Shown here piece by piece: positions 36,185 to 45,083 of a stretch of DNA of 64,000 nucleotides. This DNA comes from Sphingopyxis sp. CCNWLW2 (GTDB lineage: Bacteria; Pseudomonadota; Alphaproteobacteria; Sphingomonadales; Sphingomonadaceae). A program made the translations under genes and the position numbers. The notes under the pieces are model-generated. The model ran no database searches. It had not been told where the DNA came from and worked only from the letters and a program-made list of their open reading frames with translations. Each line of letters opens with the position of its first letter. The first letter of the stretch is position 1. The stretch is from positions 310,001-374,000 of the forward strand of contig NZ_JBAWKJ010000003.1 in NCBI RefSeq assembly GCF_037095755.1. Direction: 5' to 3'.

Positions 36185-37519
36185 TCAGGCGACCGTCAAC
36201 GTATAGGTCACCCGATAATCGCTGGCGTCGCCGTCGAGCGTTTTCGTGAACGTCCCCGCCGCATCGCCGATGTCGATCGTCCCGATATTGTCGCTGCCGC
36301 CGATATCGTCGAACTCGCGCAGCTGGAAACTCACCGGCTGGTCGAACTCGAAGCTTTGGGGCACCGCCCAGCTCTCACCCTTCCTGATCGAATAAATCTC
36401 GCTCTTGCCCTCGGGAAAGCGCTGCCCCGTGTTGAAGCGCAGGAACAGCTGGTCGGGGAGGCCAAGCCCGAGGCGCCCGGTCAGCTTGACGCATTCGACG
36501 CGGATGTTCGACAGCGTGAATTTCCGCGCCGCCGGTCGGGCCGCGGGGGCCGGCTCCGTCATCGCTACCATCGTGACGGGCGGGATGACCGCACCGGGAT
36601 CTTTCTCCAGGCGGGTGATATTCTCGCCTGCTTGCGCGGCATATTTGCCCGCCGGGAATTCGGCGAGATATGCGCTGAAGGCACGGACGCTGTTTTCGGC
36701 CATCGCGCCCTTCCACAGCAGCTCCTCCAGCCCGCTACGGTTGCCCGATGCTGGCGCACTCGCCGGCGTCGTGCGCGGCACCAGATAGACCGGCGTCCCG
36801 GTGATGCTCGCGCTCACGAACGGCCGCTGGCTGCCGCCGGTCGCTTTCAGCACATCGTCGCGGATCAGGCCGCCGAGCAGCTGCACCGGCATATCGGGCT
36901 GCGGCAGGCGTTTCGCGAGCGAGGTCGCGAACGGCGAATTGCCACTCGTTCCGTCGGCCGCGGTCTGCCCCGGCGCCGCGGCAAAGATCACCAGCACATC
37001 GTCAGCCTCGACCCCCGCGAGGCCATTCACCACCGCGCGCGTCCCCGACCGCCACGAGCGACCGAACGGATTGTTGCGGCACGAATCGAGCACGACCATG
37101 CGAATCTGCGCCCCCGACACCGATTCCATCAACCGGTCGAGATTGATCGCCTCATAGGGCAGGTCGAGGTCGGATTTCAGCTGCGCGTCGGTCGGGATCA
37201 GCCAGTTCTTCCCCTGCGCCTCGATCCCGTGCCCGGCGTAATAGACCATCGCGACCTCCGCCCCGTCGGCCTTGGCGCGAAAATCGCGCATCGCCTTCTG
37301 GAAGTCGTTGACCGCGAGGTCGGCAGCGATCGTCACGTCGTCGAACCCCGCCTGCTTCGCCGACGCGGCGATGATCTTGATGTCGTTCGCGGGGTTCACC
37401 AAGCGGCTGGTGTTCGCATAATCCCCATTGCCGATGATCAGCGCGACCTTGCGCGCTTCGGCGACCGACGGCGCGAGGAGGAACAGCGCGGTGAGGGTGG
37501 CAAGCCAGAATCGCATCAT
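36185..37519 (-). CDS. Secreted caspase-family (C14, metacaspase-like) protein
   Basis: 444 residues. A signal peptide (about 1-22) directs it to the periplasm. The p20-like domain spans about residues 23-230 with catalytic His97 in YYAGHGIE and Cys147 in LDSCRNNPFG; both catalytic residues are intact. After a Pro/Ala-rich linker with a Sel1-like or tetratricopeptide-like helix pair (EELLWKGAMAENSVRAFSAYLAEFPAGKYA), a C-terminal domain of about 110 residues without recognised family follows, rich in beta strands. Bacterial members act in stress or cell-death processes but this one's role is unknown. Confidence 0.88.
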   Translation of the reverse strand: MMRFWLATLTALFLLAPSVAEARKVALIIGNGDYANTSRLVNPANDIKIIAASAKQAGFDDVTIAADLAVNDFQKAMRDFRAKADGAEVAMVYYAGHGIEAQGKNWLIPTDAQLKSDLDLPYEAINLDRLMESVSGAQIRMVVLDSCRNNPFGRSWRSGTRAVVNGLAGVEADDVLVIFAAAPGQTAADGTSGNSPFATSLAKRLPQPDMPVQLLGGLIRDDVLKATGGSQRPFVSASITGTPVYLVPRTTPASAPASGNRSGLEELLWKGAMAENSVRAFSAYLAEFPAGKYAAQAGENITRLEKDPGAVIPPVTMVAMTEPAPAARPAARKFTLSNIRVECVKLTGRLGLGLPDQLFLRFNTGQRFPEGKSEIYSIRKGESWAVPQSFEFDQPVSFQLREFDDIGGSDNIGTIDIGDAAGTFTKTLDGDASDYRVTYTLTVA

Positions 37520-37534
37520 CTCGCAATCCTTTTT

Positions 37535-38158
37535 CTAGGCGGGGCGCGCCGCTCCATATTCGTACCAGCCGAACGGGCGCGGCGTTTTCGGGATATAGGC
37601 GGCCGCCTGCTGATCGACTGCAAAGCCCGCCTTTTCATAAGCGCCGCTGATCGGTCGGGTCAGGTGGCAGTTGCCGCCAATCCGCTTCCATACCGGCTCG
37701 ATCCGCCGCTGCCATTTTGCGACCCCGGCATCGGGCGCGGCGCCATGTTCCAGGAACAAGGCAGTTCCGCCGGGCTTCAGCACGCGGCGGATCTCGCTCA
37801 GCACCGCAGCCTGATCGTGAACCGAGCATAAGGTGAAGGTGGTAACGACGGTGTCGAAAGAACCGCTCTCAAACGGCATCGCCTCGCCGATCCCTTCACG
37901 GATATCGGCGTCGATCCCGCGCGCCGCCGCCGCCGCGACGCTCATCGCGAGCAGTTCGGGCGAGGGATCGAGCCCGCTAAAGCTCTCAATCTGCCCCGGC
38001 CGGTAAAACTCCATGTTGATCCCGCCGCCGCAGCCGAGTTCGAGCACATGCCCGCGCGCATGCGGCACGACCTTGCTCCGCACCTTCATAATCTGCCCCT
38101 GCGAACAGGCACATTTGATCAGGCGCGGTACTCCGTGACGTTCCCACCAGCTTGCCAT
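37535..38158 (-). CDS. Class I SAM-dependent methyltransferase
   Basis: 207 residues with the canonical Rossmann motif VLELGCGGGINMEFY (motif I, about residue 39), GLDPSPELLAMS (motif II acidic end), FDTVVTTFTLCSVHDQ and VLKPGGTALFLEHG. Overall it resembles the PMT/METTL7-like methyltransferases that act on lipids or small thiols. Substrate unknown. The GGGGAGA site supports the ATG at 38158. It lies 15 bases upstream of the caspase-like gene on the same strand, so the two are likely co-transcribed. Confidence 0.88.
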   Translation of the reverse strand: MASWWERHGVPRLIKCACSQGQIMKVRSKVVPHARGHVLELGCGGGINMEFYRPGQIESFSGLDPSPELLAMSVAAAAARGIDADIREGIGEAMPFESGSFDTVVTTFTLCSVHDQAAVLSEIRRVLKPGGTALFLEHGAAPDAGVAKWQRRIEPVWKRIGGNCHLTRPISGAYEKAGFAVDQQAAAYIPKTPRPFGWYEYGAARPA

Positions 38159-38251
38159 TCGCCAGTCTCCCCTTGGCGCGGAAGGTGACCCTTGCTAGCG
38201 CTATTGGCAACACCCATCTGTGCCTGCCCGCACAGTCAACGAAAGATCGCC

Positions 38252-39217
38252 ATGCCCGCCGTCCACCACACCAAGATGCTCATCCTCGGCTCCGGCCCCG
38301 CCGGCCTGTCGGCGGCGATTTACGCGGCGCGCGCGGGCATGATGCCGATCGTCGTGCAGGGGCTGCAACCCGGCGGCCAGCTGACGATCACCACCGACGT
38401 CGAAAATTACCCGGGCTTTGCCGAGGTGATCCAGGGCCCCTGGCTGATGGAACAGATGACCGCGCAGGCGACGCATGTCGGCACCAGCATGATCTGGGAC
38501 ACGATCGTCGACGTCGATCTGTCGCGCCGCCCGTTCAAGCTGACCGGCGACGGCGGCGATGTTTACATGGCCGAAACGCTCGTCATCGCGACGGGGGCGC
38601 AGGCGAAATGGCTTGGCGTGCCGGGCGAGCAGGAGCTTGGCGGGAAGGGCGTCTCGGCGTGCGCGACGTGCGACGGCTTCTTCTATCGCGGCAAGAAGGT
38701 CGTGGTGATCGGCGGCGGCAACACCGCGGTCGAGGAAGCGCTCTACCTCACCAACCACAGCGAAGACGTGACGCTGATCCACCGCCGCGATCATCTGCGC
38801 GCTGAAAAGATTTTGCAGGACCGCCTGTTCGCCAATCCGAAGATCAAGGTCCTTTGGAACAAGCGCGTCGACCGTTTCGTCGCGGGCGAGGGCGTATCGG
38901 GCCTCGTCGGCGTCGACCTGATCGACACCGAAACCGGCGACGCGAGCTTTGAGCCCACCGATGGCGGCTTCGTCGCGATCGGCCACAGCCCGTCGACCGA
39001 GCTGTTCAAAGGCAAGCTGCCGCTCGATGCCGATGGCTATCTGGAAGTGACGCCGGGCACGTCACTGACCGCGATCCCCGGCGTCTTCGCCGCGGGCGAC
39101 GTCACCGACAAAATCTATCGCCAGGCGGTGACCGCCGCGGGCATGGGCTGCATGGCCGCGCTCGACGCCGAACGCTTTTTGGCCGAGGCTGAATATCACG
39201 CGATGGCGGACGCCTGA
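38252..39217 (+). CDS. trxB: Thioredoxin reductase (NADPH)
   Basis: Reduces thioredoxin with NADPH through FAD and a redox disulfide. 321 residues. FAD motif ILGSGPAGLSAAIYAARAG at residues 11-29, active-site Cys137-Ala-Thr-Cys140 (CATCDGFFYRG), NADPH motif VVIGGGNTAVEEALYL and the C-terminal GVFAAGDVTDKIYRQAVTAAGMG. The ATG at 38252 matches the family start; an upstream ATG at 38192 is rejected. Followed by a 175-base gap holding a palindromic repeat. Confidence 0.97.
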   Translation: MPAVHHTKMLILGSGPAGLSAAIYAARAGMMPIVVQGLQPGGQLTITTDVENYPGFAEVIQGPWLMEQMTAQATHVGTSMIWDTIVDVDLSRRPFKLTGDGGDVYMAETLVIATGAQAKWLGVPGEQELGGKGVSACATCDGFFYRGKKVVVIGGGNTAVEEALYLTNHSEDVTLIHRRDHLRAEKILQDRLFANPKIKVLWNKRVDRFVAGEGVSGLVGVDLIDTETGDASFEPTDGGFVAIGHSPSTELFKGKLPLDADGYLEVTPGTSLTAIPGVFAAGDVTDKIYRQAVTAAGMGCMAALDAERFLAEAEYHAMADA

Positions 39218-39268
39218 GGCTATACGGTAGCCGTAGGGTCCGATCGGAAGCAGCGCTCCACTCCCTAA

Positions 39269-39344
39269 TTCGTCATCCCCGCGAAAGCGGGGACCCAGCG
39301 AGCCGCCGTTGCTACTGGGTTCCCGCTTTCGCGGGAATGACGAA
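39269..39344. repeat. Palindromic dispersed repeat (REP-like)
   Basis: Two 29-base inverted arms (39269-39297 and 39316-39344) match at 27 positions; each arm also contains its own smaller hairpin around GCGAAAGC. The consensus begins TTCGTCATCCCCGCGAAAGC. This is the kind of short intergenic palindrome found in many copies in sphingomonad genomes. It occupies the gap between trxB and the XrtA locus and may serve as the trxB transcript end. Confidence 0.75.
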
Positions 39345-39392
39345 CGTTAGGAATGTCTGCTTCCCACCCCGGCACCGGGATCGGGCACGCAA

Positions 39393-40190
39393 CTATCGTC
39401 TCAATATGCCCAAAATCCGGTCAGCCAACCACGCGCCATCCTCCCCGGCAAAGCTGTGCGACGGGCTGGCAAGACGCTCGACCGGAACGCGATCCAGCGC
39501 AGCCGGGCAGTTTTCCATAAAAGCCTGTGCGGTCCGGTCGCCGGACGCGAGCAGGATCGTAGCGGGTGTGTCCAGCTCGGTGATAGCCCGGTCGATCCGC
39601 GCCGCGAGACTGTCGGGCGCAGCGGGCGTGGCCGATGCCTTGATCGCCGAAAGCCCGCGAAACAGTTTCCGGAAATCGACCTCGCCCTTGATCAGCCTGA
39701 GCAGGCTTTTCGGATCCTTCAGCCGCGCCAGATACCGCGCGCGTATCGCCGACGCCGGCGGTAGCGCCGGTTCCTCGGCGTCTTCCGCCTCGCTATCGTA
39801 GGTCCACGGATTGGCGACGATCAGCCCGTCGAGCGCCAACGGCTGGTGCAGCAACAACGCGCTCGCCGCATCGCAATTGCCGAACGCGACGATGCGCGTC
39901 ACGTGCGGCGCCGCCCCGCGAAACGCAGCAATCGCCGCGCCGATATCGGGTCCGCTGCTCTCGAAGCCGCCATTCGCGCCTTCGCTGTCGCCGATCCCGC
40001 GCCGGTCGAAACGGAACACCGGATGCCCCGCCTCGGCGATCCGCGCCGCCAGCATCGCCATGCCGCGGTGCGCGCCGCTGCGTATCTCGTTGCCGCCCGA
40101 CACGATCAGCAGGCCGCTACTGCCCGCCGCCTCGTCGAGGCTCGCGGCAAGCGTCGCGCCTTCGCAGACGAAACTCAGCTGATGCCGCAT
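39393..40190 (-). CDS. Exosortase A system-associated hydrolase 1
   Basis: 265-residue alpha/beta hydrolase of the TIGR03100 type, found only with XrtA loci. The nucleophile elbow is GNCDAAS, placing Cys106 where serine normally stands; FDRRGIGDSEG and the C-terminal PSHSFAGEDG (catalytic His) are conserved. Probably acts on an acyl intermediate of the neighbouring ACP/ligase module. GGAG at 6 bases supports the ATG at 40190; another ATG at 40202 is possible. It overlaps hydrolase 2 by 16 bases. Confidence 0.85.
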   Translation of the reverse strand: MRHQLSFVCEGATLAASLDEAAGSSGLLIVSGGNEIRSGAHRGMAMLAARIAEAGHPVFRFDRRGIGDSEGANGGFESSGPDIGAAIAAFRGAAPHVTRIVAFGNCDAASALLLHQPLALDGLIVANPWTYDSEAEDAEEPALPPASAIRARYLARLKDPKSLLRLIKGEVDFRKLFRGLSAIKASATPAAPDSLAARIDRAITELDTPATILLASGDRTAQAFMENCPAALDRVPVERLASPSHSFAGEDGAWLADRILGILRR

Positions 40191-40843
40191 GTCGTGCTCC
40201 ATGCAGATATGTCGGCAGCGATTGCCTTCGCCATCGCCGCATCTTCACCCGGTTCGGCGCGCAGCCAAAGCGGCGTTCCTGCAATGCCGTCGGCGCCGAG
40301 GCCGACATTGCGCAAAGGCTCGACCGTTTGCGCCTCGCTCGTGCCGAGCTGCGCGACCATTTCAGGGGACAATCGGTTGCCCGCGACGAGCAGCGGCTTG
40401 GTCTTCGCCTCCTCCTGCAAGCTTTCGAGCGAAGAGGTCAGACCGGCCTCGCGGTCGGCGCTCACCCGCGCACGCATCAAGGTGCGGAGCAGCGACGCTC
40501 CACCAACCGGCGCCAGCCGCCACCAGGCTGCGGCTTTCACCTGGTGGTCGATCAGCACCCCGCCGCGCACCGATGCGACAAGGATCGGCCCATCGATGCC
40601 CGCCGCAACCCCGGCAAGCGCATCGTGCCAGCGTGCCAGATCGACCTGTTCCAGCGGCACAAGGCTCTCATTCTGCCCCGGCAGGTCGGGTAGCACCGCC
40701 GCAAAACCCTCGGCCGCCAGTGCGCGCATCGCGAGCACCAAAGTGCGGCGCGTGCGGTTCGCTTCCTCGAACAGCGGCGGGACGATCAGGATGGTGGCGC
40801 GGGGCGTGCCCGCGGGGTCGATGCGCAATCGATGTTCGCTCAT
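40175..40843 (-). CDS. Exosortase A system-associated hydrolase 2
   Basis: 222 residues, TIGR03101-like. It starts with PPLFEEANRTRRTLVLAMRALA and DLPGQNES, family hallmarks, but the elbow reads ASVRGG, with Arg93 at the place of the nucleophile, so it is likely catalytically dead or works differently. Short for an alpha/beta hydrolase. It sits between the ACP and hydrolase 1, with 14 bases to the ACP stop, and probably forms a heteromer or a regulator with them. Confidence 0.82.
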   Translation of the reverse strand: MSEHRLRIDPAGTPRATILIVPPLFEEANRTRRTLVLAMRALAAEGFAAVLPDLPGQNESLVPLEQVDLARWHDALAGVAAGIDGPILVASVRGGVLIDHQVKAAAWWRLAPVGGASLLRTLMRARVSADREAGLTSSLESLQEEAKTKPLLVAGNRLSPEMVAQLGTSEAQTVEPLRNVGLGADGIAGTPLWLRAEPGEDAAMAKAIAADISAWSTTCGIS

Positions 40844-40857
40844 CCGCGCATCCGGGA

Positions 40858-41124
40858 TCAGTCGGTCACTTTGCGCAGCGAAAAGGCGAGCAAATTACCA
40901 TAGGTTTCAAAGATTTCGCCGTCGACTTCATCATCGTCGATGACGATACCCAGCCGGTCTTCCATTTCGGTCAGCACCGTCGCGACCGCCATCGAATCAA
41001 ACTCGGGAAGTTCGCCGAACAGCCCGCTGTCCTCGGTCAGCGCCGCAGCGCGCGCTTCGCCGAGTCCAAGCACATCGGCGAGCAGGGCGCGAAGGGTGGC
41101 GTCGACGGTGTTGGCTTCGGTCAT
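40858..41124 (-). CDS. Acyl carrier protein, exosortase A locus
   Basis: 88 residues, helical, acidic. The phosphopantetheine site is Ser44 in EFDSMAV. It is a dedicated ACP, not the housekeeping acpP (which has LGADSLDTVE). The start overlaps the stop of the upstream GNAT gene by ATGA, showing coupling. With the acyl-CoA ligase across the divergent promoter it forms an acyl-activation pair. Confidence 0.9.
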   Translation of the reverse strand: MTEANTVDATLRALLADVLGLGEARAAALTEDSGLFGELPEFDSMAVATVLTEMEDRLGIVIDDDEVDGEIFETYGNLLAFSLRKVTD

Positions 41125-42116
41125 GAGTCTTTCCTGAGCAGCGAACGGGCAAATGCCTTCAATGCCGGTCCCCATGCCGCGACGCGCGACGGATTGAAAG
41201 CCTCGATGCGCCACAGCGGGTCGTGCCGGTTCATCCAGTCGCGCTTGTATCCGTCGTTGCCGGTGCCGAAATCGACGCGCTTCACGCCGTCGACCTCGAT
41301 CACATGGCGGAACAATGCGGCCGACAGCAAGGTGCCCGGCGACGCTTTCAGGCTGTCCTCGACATGCGCGAGCTTGTGGATGAAGGCGGTGCCATCTTCG
41401 ACGGTCCAGAACTGTGCGGCGACGGGGATTCCGTCGATACGCGCGATTCCCATGCGCAGGCGTCCGCCATCGCTCTCCGCCTCGGCAAAGGCGCGCAGCA
41501 GCGCGGGGTGGCCTTCTTCGGGCTTCCAGCTCGCGGCATAGATTTGTTCGTAAGCCGCCCAGCTTCCCGGATCGAAATCGGTGAGCAGCTGAATATCGAC
41601 GACACCCTTCTTCGCCTTGCGCTGGACGGTATTGCGCAGCGCGCCGGGCCGGCTCGCCCACCAGGCGTCATGGTCCATCTCGCCGAGGTCGAGCCAATGG
41701 CGATCTCCGGTGGGCGTTTCTTTCACCCACCAGCCTGCAGCGCGGAGTGCCATGGCAAGTTCGGCAGTTTCGGCGACGGGGTAGAGCGTCAGGCGTGCAG
41801 CGTTCCGGCGAAGATCGGCAAAGAGCGTCCTCAAGGCGTCGCTTCGTTCGCCGTCGCCGGCGAAGAGCGGACGGATCGAAAAGCTGTACCAGTTGGTCAG
41901 CCCCGCGAAGTCGCCCGGCTTCTCGACCCGCAGCGGCAGCCATGCCGTCGTCGAACCGGCGATGCCCTGCGCATCGACCCGGCCCCGGCCTGCAAAGCCA
42001 TGGGCTTCGAGCAGGTCGAACCACGCCGCGCGGTCGAACGGCGACGCAAAACCGGCCGCGCGCGCTGTGGCGGGCAACCGCTCATCATTAGCGTGATGTT
42101 CACCGTTCCCTTGCAT
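41121..42116 (-). CDS. GNAT/FemAB-like transferase (BioF2-type), exosortase locus
   Basis: 331 residues. Twin GNAT domains of the Acetyltransf_6/FemAB type: LRNTVQRKAKKG, QIYAASWKPEEGHPALLRAF, and the C-terminal DFGTGNDGYKRDWM signature seen in these proteins. It may transfer an acyl or aminoacyl group onto the polysaccharide or a carrier. ATG at 42116 chosen over an in-frame ATG at 42173 that would overlap the divergent gene. First gene of the minus arm. Confidence 0.83.
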   Translation of the reverse strand: MQGNGEHHANDERLPATARAAGFASPFDRAAWFDLLEAHGFAGRGRVDAQGIAGSTTAWLPLRVEKPGDFAGLTNWYSFSIRPLFAGDGERSDALRTLFADLRRNAARLTLYPVAETAELAMALRAAGWWVKETPTGDRHWLDLGEMDHDAWWASRPGALRNTVQRKAKKGVVDIQLLTDFDPGSWAAYEQIYAASWKPEEGHPALLRAFAEAESDGGRLRMGIARIDGIPVAAQFWTVEDGTAFIHKLAHVEDSLKASPGTLLSAALFRHVIEVDGVKRVDFGTGNDGYKRDWMNRHDPLWRIEAFNPSRVAAWGPALKAFARSLLRKDS

Positions 42117-42151
42117 GGTGCCGCCCTCTATCACTCCAGTCCTAACAGCCG

Positions 42152-43684
42152 ATGACCAAAGCCGAAAACACATCTTCCAGGCCGATCGACCATCTCGCCC
42201 GCCGCGGCGCGCCGGATGCGGCTGCGCTGCTGATCGGCGACCGGGTCACGACATATGCCGATCTCGACGCCGGCGTCGGACGGCTGGCGTCATGGCTGCT
42301 CGAACAGGCGGGCGGCCCGGGCGAGCGCGTCGCCAGCTGGAGCGCGAAGACGCGGCTGGCGTGCCTGATGCCGCTCGCCGCGGCGCGCGCGGGGTTGATC
42401 CATGTGCCGGTCAATCCGCTGCTCAAGGGGCCGCAGGTCGCGCATATCCTTTCCGACAGCGGGGCAAAGCTGCTTGTCACCAATGGCGCGCGCGCCGAGA
42501 TGCTTGGCGATGGCCTGCCCGACGAATGTATGGTGCAGGATCTGAAGGTCGGCGAGGAAGTGATTGATTCGAGCGGGCAGGGGCTGCCCCCGTCGATCGC
42601 CGAACCCGACGATCTCGCCGCGATCCTCTATACCAGCGGCTCGACCGGCCGGCCGAAGGGCGTGATGCTCAGCCATGCGAACCTGTGGCTCGGTGCCGAA
42701 AGCGTCGCCTCCTATCTCAAAATCGTCGCCGATGACCGCGTGCTCGCCGTGCTGCCGCTCAGCTTCGATTATGGCCAGAACCAGCTGCTTTCGAGCTGGT
42801 ATGCGGGGGCCGCGGTCGCACCGCTCGATTATCTGACCGCGCGTGACGTCGTGAAAGCGGTGGCGCGGCACAAGGCGACGACGCTCGCGGGCGTGCCGCC
42901 GCTCTGGGTCCAACTCGTCGAAGCCGAATGGCCTGCCGACGCCGCGGCGCATTTGAAACGGCTGACCAACAGCGGCGGCGCGCTCACGCCGTCGCTGATC
43001 GGCGCGATGCGCAGCACATTCCCTGAGGCGGACATCTATCCGATGTACGGGCTAACCGAGGCGTTTCGTTCGACCTACCTCGACCCGAAATTCGTCGCCG
43101 ACCATCCGACCTCGATGGGCCGCGCGATCCCGCATGCCGAAATTTTGGTGTGCCGGCCCGACGGTACGATCACCGCCGACGAGGAACCCGGCGAACTCGT
43201 CCATTGCGGCCCGCTCGTCGCCAAGGGCTATTGGCGGGACGAGGAACGTAGCGCGCAGCGTTTCAAACCCGCGCCGCGTGCGTCCGAATATGGCGGGATG
43301 GCGGTGTGGTCGGGCGACACGGTGCGCCGCGACGCCAATCATCTCCTCTATTTCGTCGGCCGCGACGATGCGATGATCAAGACCGCGGGCAACCGCGTCA
43401 GCCCGACCGAGGTCGAGGATGTCGCGGTTGCGTCGGGCTTGATTTACGAAGCCGTTGCGTTCGGCGTGCCCGATGCGCGGCTCGGCGCCGCGATCATCCT
43501 CATCGTGCGCGGCAAGGATGGCGTCACCGACGAGGAAGGGCTTTCGGGCTATCTTCGCCAGAATCTCCCCAATTTCATGCAGCCGCAGGCGATCGAATGG
43601 CGCGACGCCTTGCCGCGCAATCCCAATGGCAAGCTCGACCGGGTGGCGATTGCCGCCGATTGGACCAAGGAGTTGACGGCATGA
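42152..43684 (+). CDS. Acyl-CoA ligase (AMP-forming), exosortase A system-associated
   Basis: 510 residues, ANL superfamily, TIGR03098 type. Activates a carboxylic acid as acyl-AMP for transfer to CoA or to the locus ACP. The P-loop-like A3 motif is ILYTSGSTGRPKGVMLSH near residue 155; A5 is YPMYGLTEAFRSTYL, A7 WSGDTVRRD, A8 FVGRDDAMIKTAGNRVSPTEVED and A10 PRNPNGKLDR with the catalytic Lys. Starts 35 bases from the divergent GNAT gene and overlaps the decarboxylase by ATGA. Confidence 0.9.
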   Translation: MTKAENTSSRPIDHLARRGAPDAAALLIGDRVTTYADLDAGVGRLASWLLEQAGGPGERVASWSAKTRLACLMPLAAARAGLIHVPVNPLLKGPQVAHILSDSGAKLLVTNGARAEMLGDGLPDECMVQDLKVGEEVIDSSGQGLPPSIAEPDDLAAILYTSGSTGRPKGVMLSHANLWLGAESVASYLKIVADDRVLAVLPLSFDYGQNQLLSSWYAGAAVAPLDYLTARDVVKAVARHKATTLAGVPPLWVQLVEAEWPADAAAHLKRLTNSGGALTPSLIGAMRSTFPEADIYPMYGLTEAFRSTYLDPKFVADHPTSMGRAIPHAEILVCRPDGTITADEEPGELVHCGPLVAKGYWRDEERSAQRFKPAPRASEYGGMAVWSGDTVRRDANHLLYFVGRDDAMIKTAGNRVSPTEVEDVAVASGLIYEAVAFGVPDARLGAAIILIVRGKDGVTDEEGLSGYLRQNLPNFMQPQAIEWRDALPRNPNGKLDRVAIAADWTKELTA

Positions 43685-44910
43685 AGCCCCATGGTCCGAT
43701 CCCGCCCGGCTTCCGCGCCGATGTCAGCGGGATGTTGCTCATCGGCGGCGACCGCGCCGAGGCGCTCGCCGACGTCGCGGGCGACACCCCGCTGTTCGCC
43801 TATGACAGCGCGATGCTGACCGCGCGGGTCGCCGAGTGGCGCGCCGCGATGCCAACCGGGGTCCAGCTGCATTATGCGATGAAGGCGAACCCCTATGCGC
43901 CTTTGCTCGCCTTCATGGCGCGGCTGGTCGACGGGTTCGACGTCGCCTCGGGCGGCGAACTGAAAGCCGCGCTCGCCAGCGGGATGCCGGCGGGCGACAT
44001 CAGCTTTGCCGGACCCGGCAAACGCGACCGCGAACTCGAAGCGACGATCACCGCCGGCGCGACGCTCAACCTCGAATCCGCGGGCGAGGCCGAACGAGCG
44101 CTGTCGATCGCCGAGCATCTCGGCCTCACACCCAGCCTCGCGGTGCGCGTCAATCCCGACTTCGACCTCAAGGGGTCGGGCATGAAAATGGGCGGCGGCG
44201 CCAAGCCGTTCGGGGTCGATGCCGCCGAGGTTCCGGCGCTCGTCCGGCGCCTGATGGACGCCGGTGCCGACTGGCAGGGTTTTCATATTTTTGCGGGATC
44301 GCAGGCGCTGGACGCCGCGGCCATCGCCGAGACGCAGGCGCAGACGGTGGCGCTCGCGGCGCGGCTCGCGAACGAGATCGGGGAGACCCCGCCGCTCGTC
44401 AACCTCGGCGGCGGGATGGGCGTGCCCTATTTCCCCGGTGATAAGCCGGTCGATGTCGCCGCGGTCGGGGCGGCGCTCGGCGAGACGCTGGCGGCGCGCG
44501 ATCCGGTTCTCGCAAAGAGCCATTTCGCGATGGAACTCGGCCGCTGGCTCGTTGCCGAAGCCGGCGTCTATCTGATCCGCATCGTTGACCGGAAGACCAG
44601 CCATGGCGAAACCTTCCTCGTCACCGACGGCGGCCTCCACCACCAGCTCGCCGCGAGCGGCAATTTCGGCACCGTCATCCGCCGCAACTATCCGATCGCG
44701 GTCGCGGGTGCCTTCGGCGCAGAAGCCGAAGAGACCGTCTCGGTCGTCGGCTGCCTCTGCACCCCGCTCGACCGTCTCGGCGATCAGGTCGCGCTGCCGC
44801 GCGCCGAGGTTGGCGACCTCATCGCGATCTTCCTCGCCGGCGCCTATGGCGCGAGCGCCAGCCCCGCGACCTTCCTGGGGCAGGGGCCAGCGCGCGAAAT
44901 GCTCGTCTGA
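43681..44910 (+). CDS. PLP-dependent decarboxylase, exosortase A system-associated
   Basis: 409 residues, fold type III (alanine-racemase barrel plus beta domain), TIGR03099 type, related to diaminopimelate and ornithine decarboxylases. PLP lysine Lys68 is in HYAMKANPYA; the phosphate-binding GGGMGVPYF and the second-domain CLCTPLDRL segment are present. It may release an amine used in polymer decoration, or decarboxylate an amino acid bound by the ligase-ACP pair. ATGA overlap with the ligase. Substrate not known. Confidence 0.88.
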   Translation: MKPHGPIPPGFRADVSGMLLIGGDRAEALADVAGDTPLFAYDSAMLTARVAEWRAAMPTGVQLHYAMKANPYAPLLAFMARLVDGFDVASGGELKAALASGMPAGDISFAGPGKRDRELEATITAGATLNLESAGEAERALSIAEHLGLTPSLAVRVNPDFDLKGSGMKMGGGAKPFGVDAAEVPALVRRLMDAGADWQGFHIFAGSQALDAAAIAETQAQTVALAARLANEIGETPPLVNLGGGMGVPYFPGDKPVDVAAVGAALGETLAARDPVLAKSHFAMELGRWLVAEAGVYLIRIVDRKTSHGETFLVTDGGLHHQLAASGNFGTVIRRNYPIAVAGAFGAEAEETVSVVGCLCTPLDRLGDQVALPRAEVGDLIAIFLAGAYGASASPATFLGQGPAREMLV

Positions 44911-45083
44911 CGCGCCAGAATCTGTTCCTTATCGGGACAATTTCCGACAAGCGCGGTCCAAACTTAGTTCAATACTAACATTATGTTCACCCTTTTCGAG
45001 CAATGGCGGAAGCTGACGCAATGGCTGTCGCCGCGGAGTTTCCGGACCGCGGTTCCCCTGACGGCTCGAAAGGTTGATGGATT

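Noticed and set aside
44967..44988. Two GTTC words before the EPS export gene, like a LexA box
   Set aside because: The spacer is 14 bases, not 7.
44993..45025. Possible sigma-54 promoter (GG ... GC) before the EPS export gene
   Set aside because: The GG-GC spacing is 11 instead of 10 and the TGGCAC / TTGCA context is missing.
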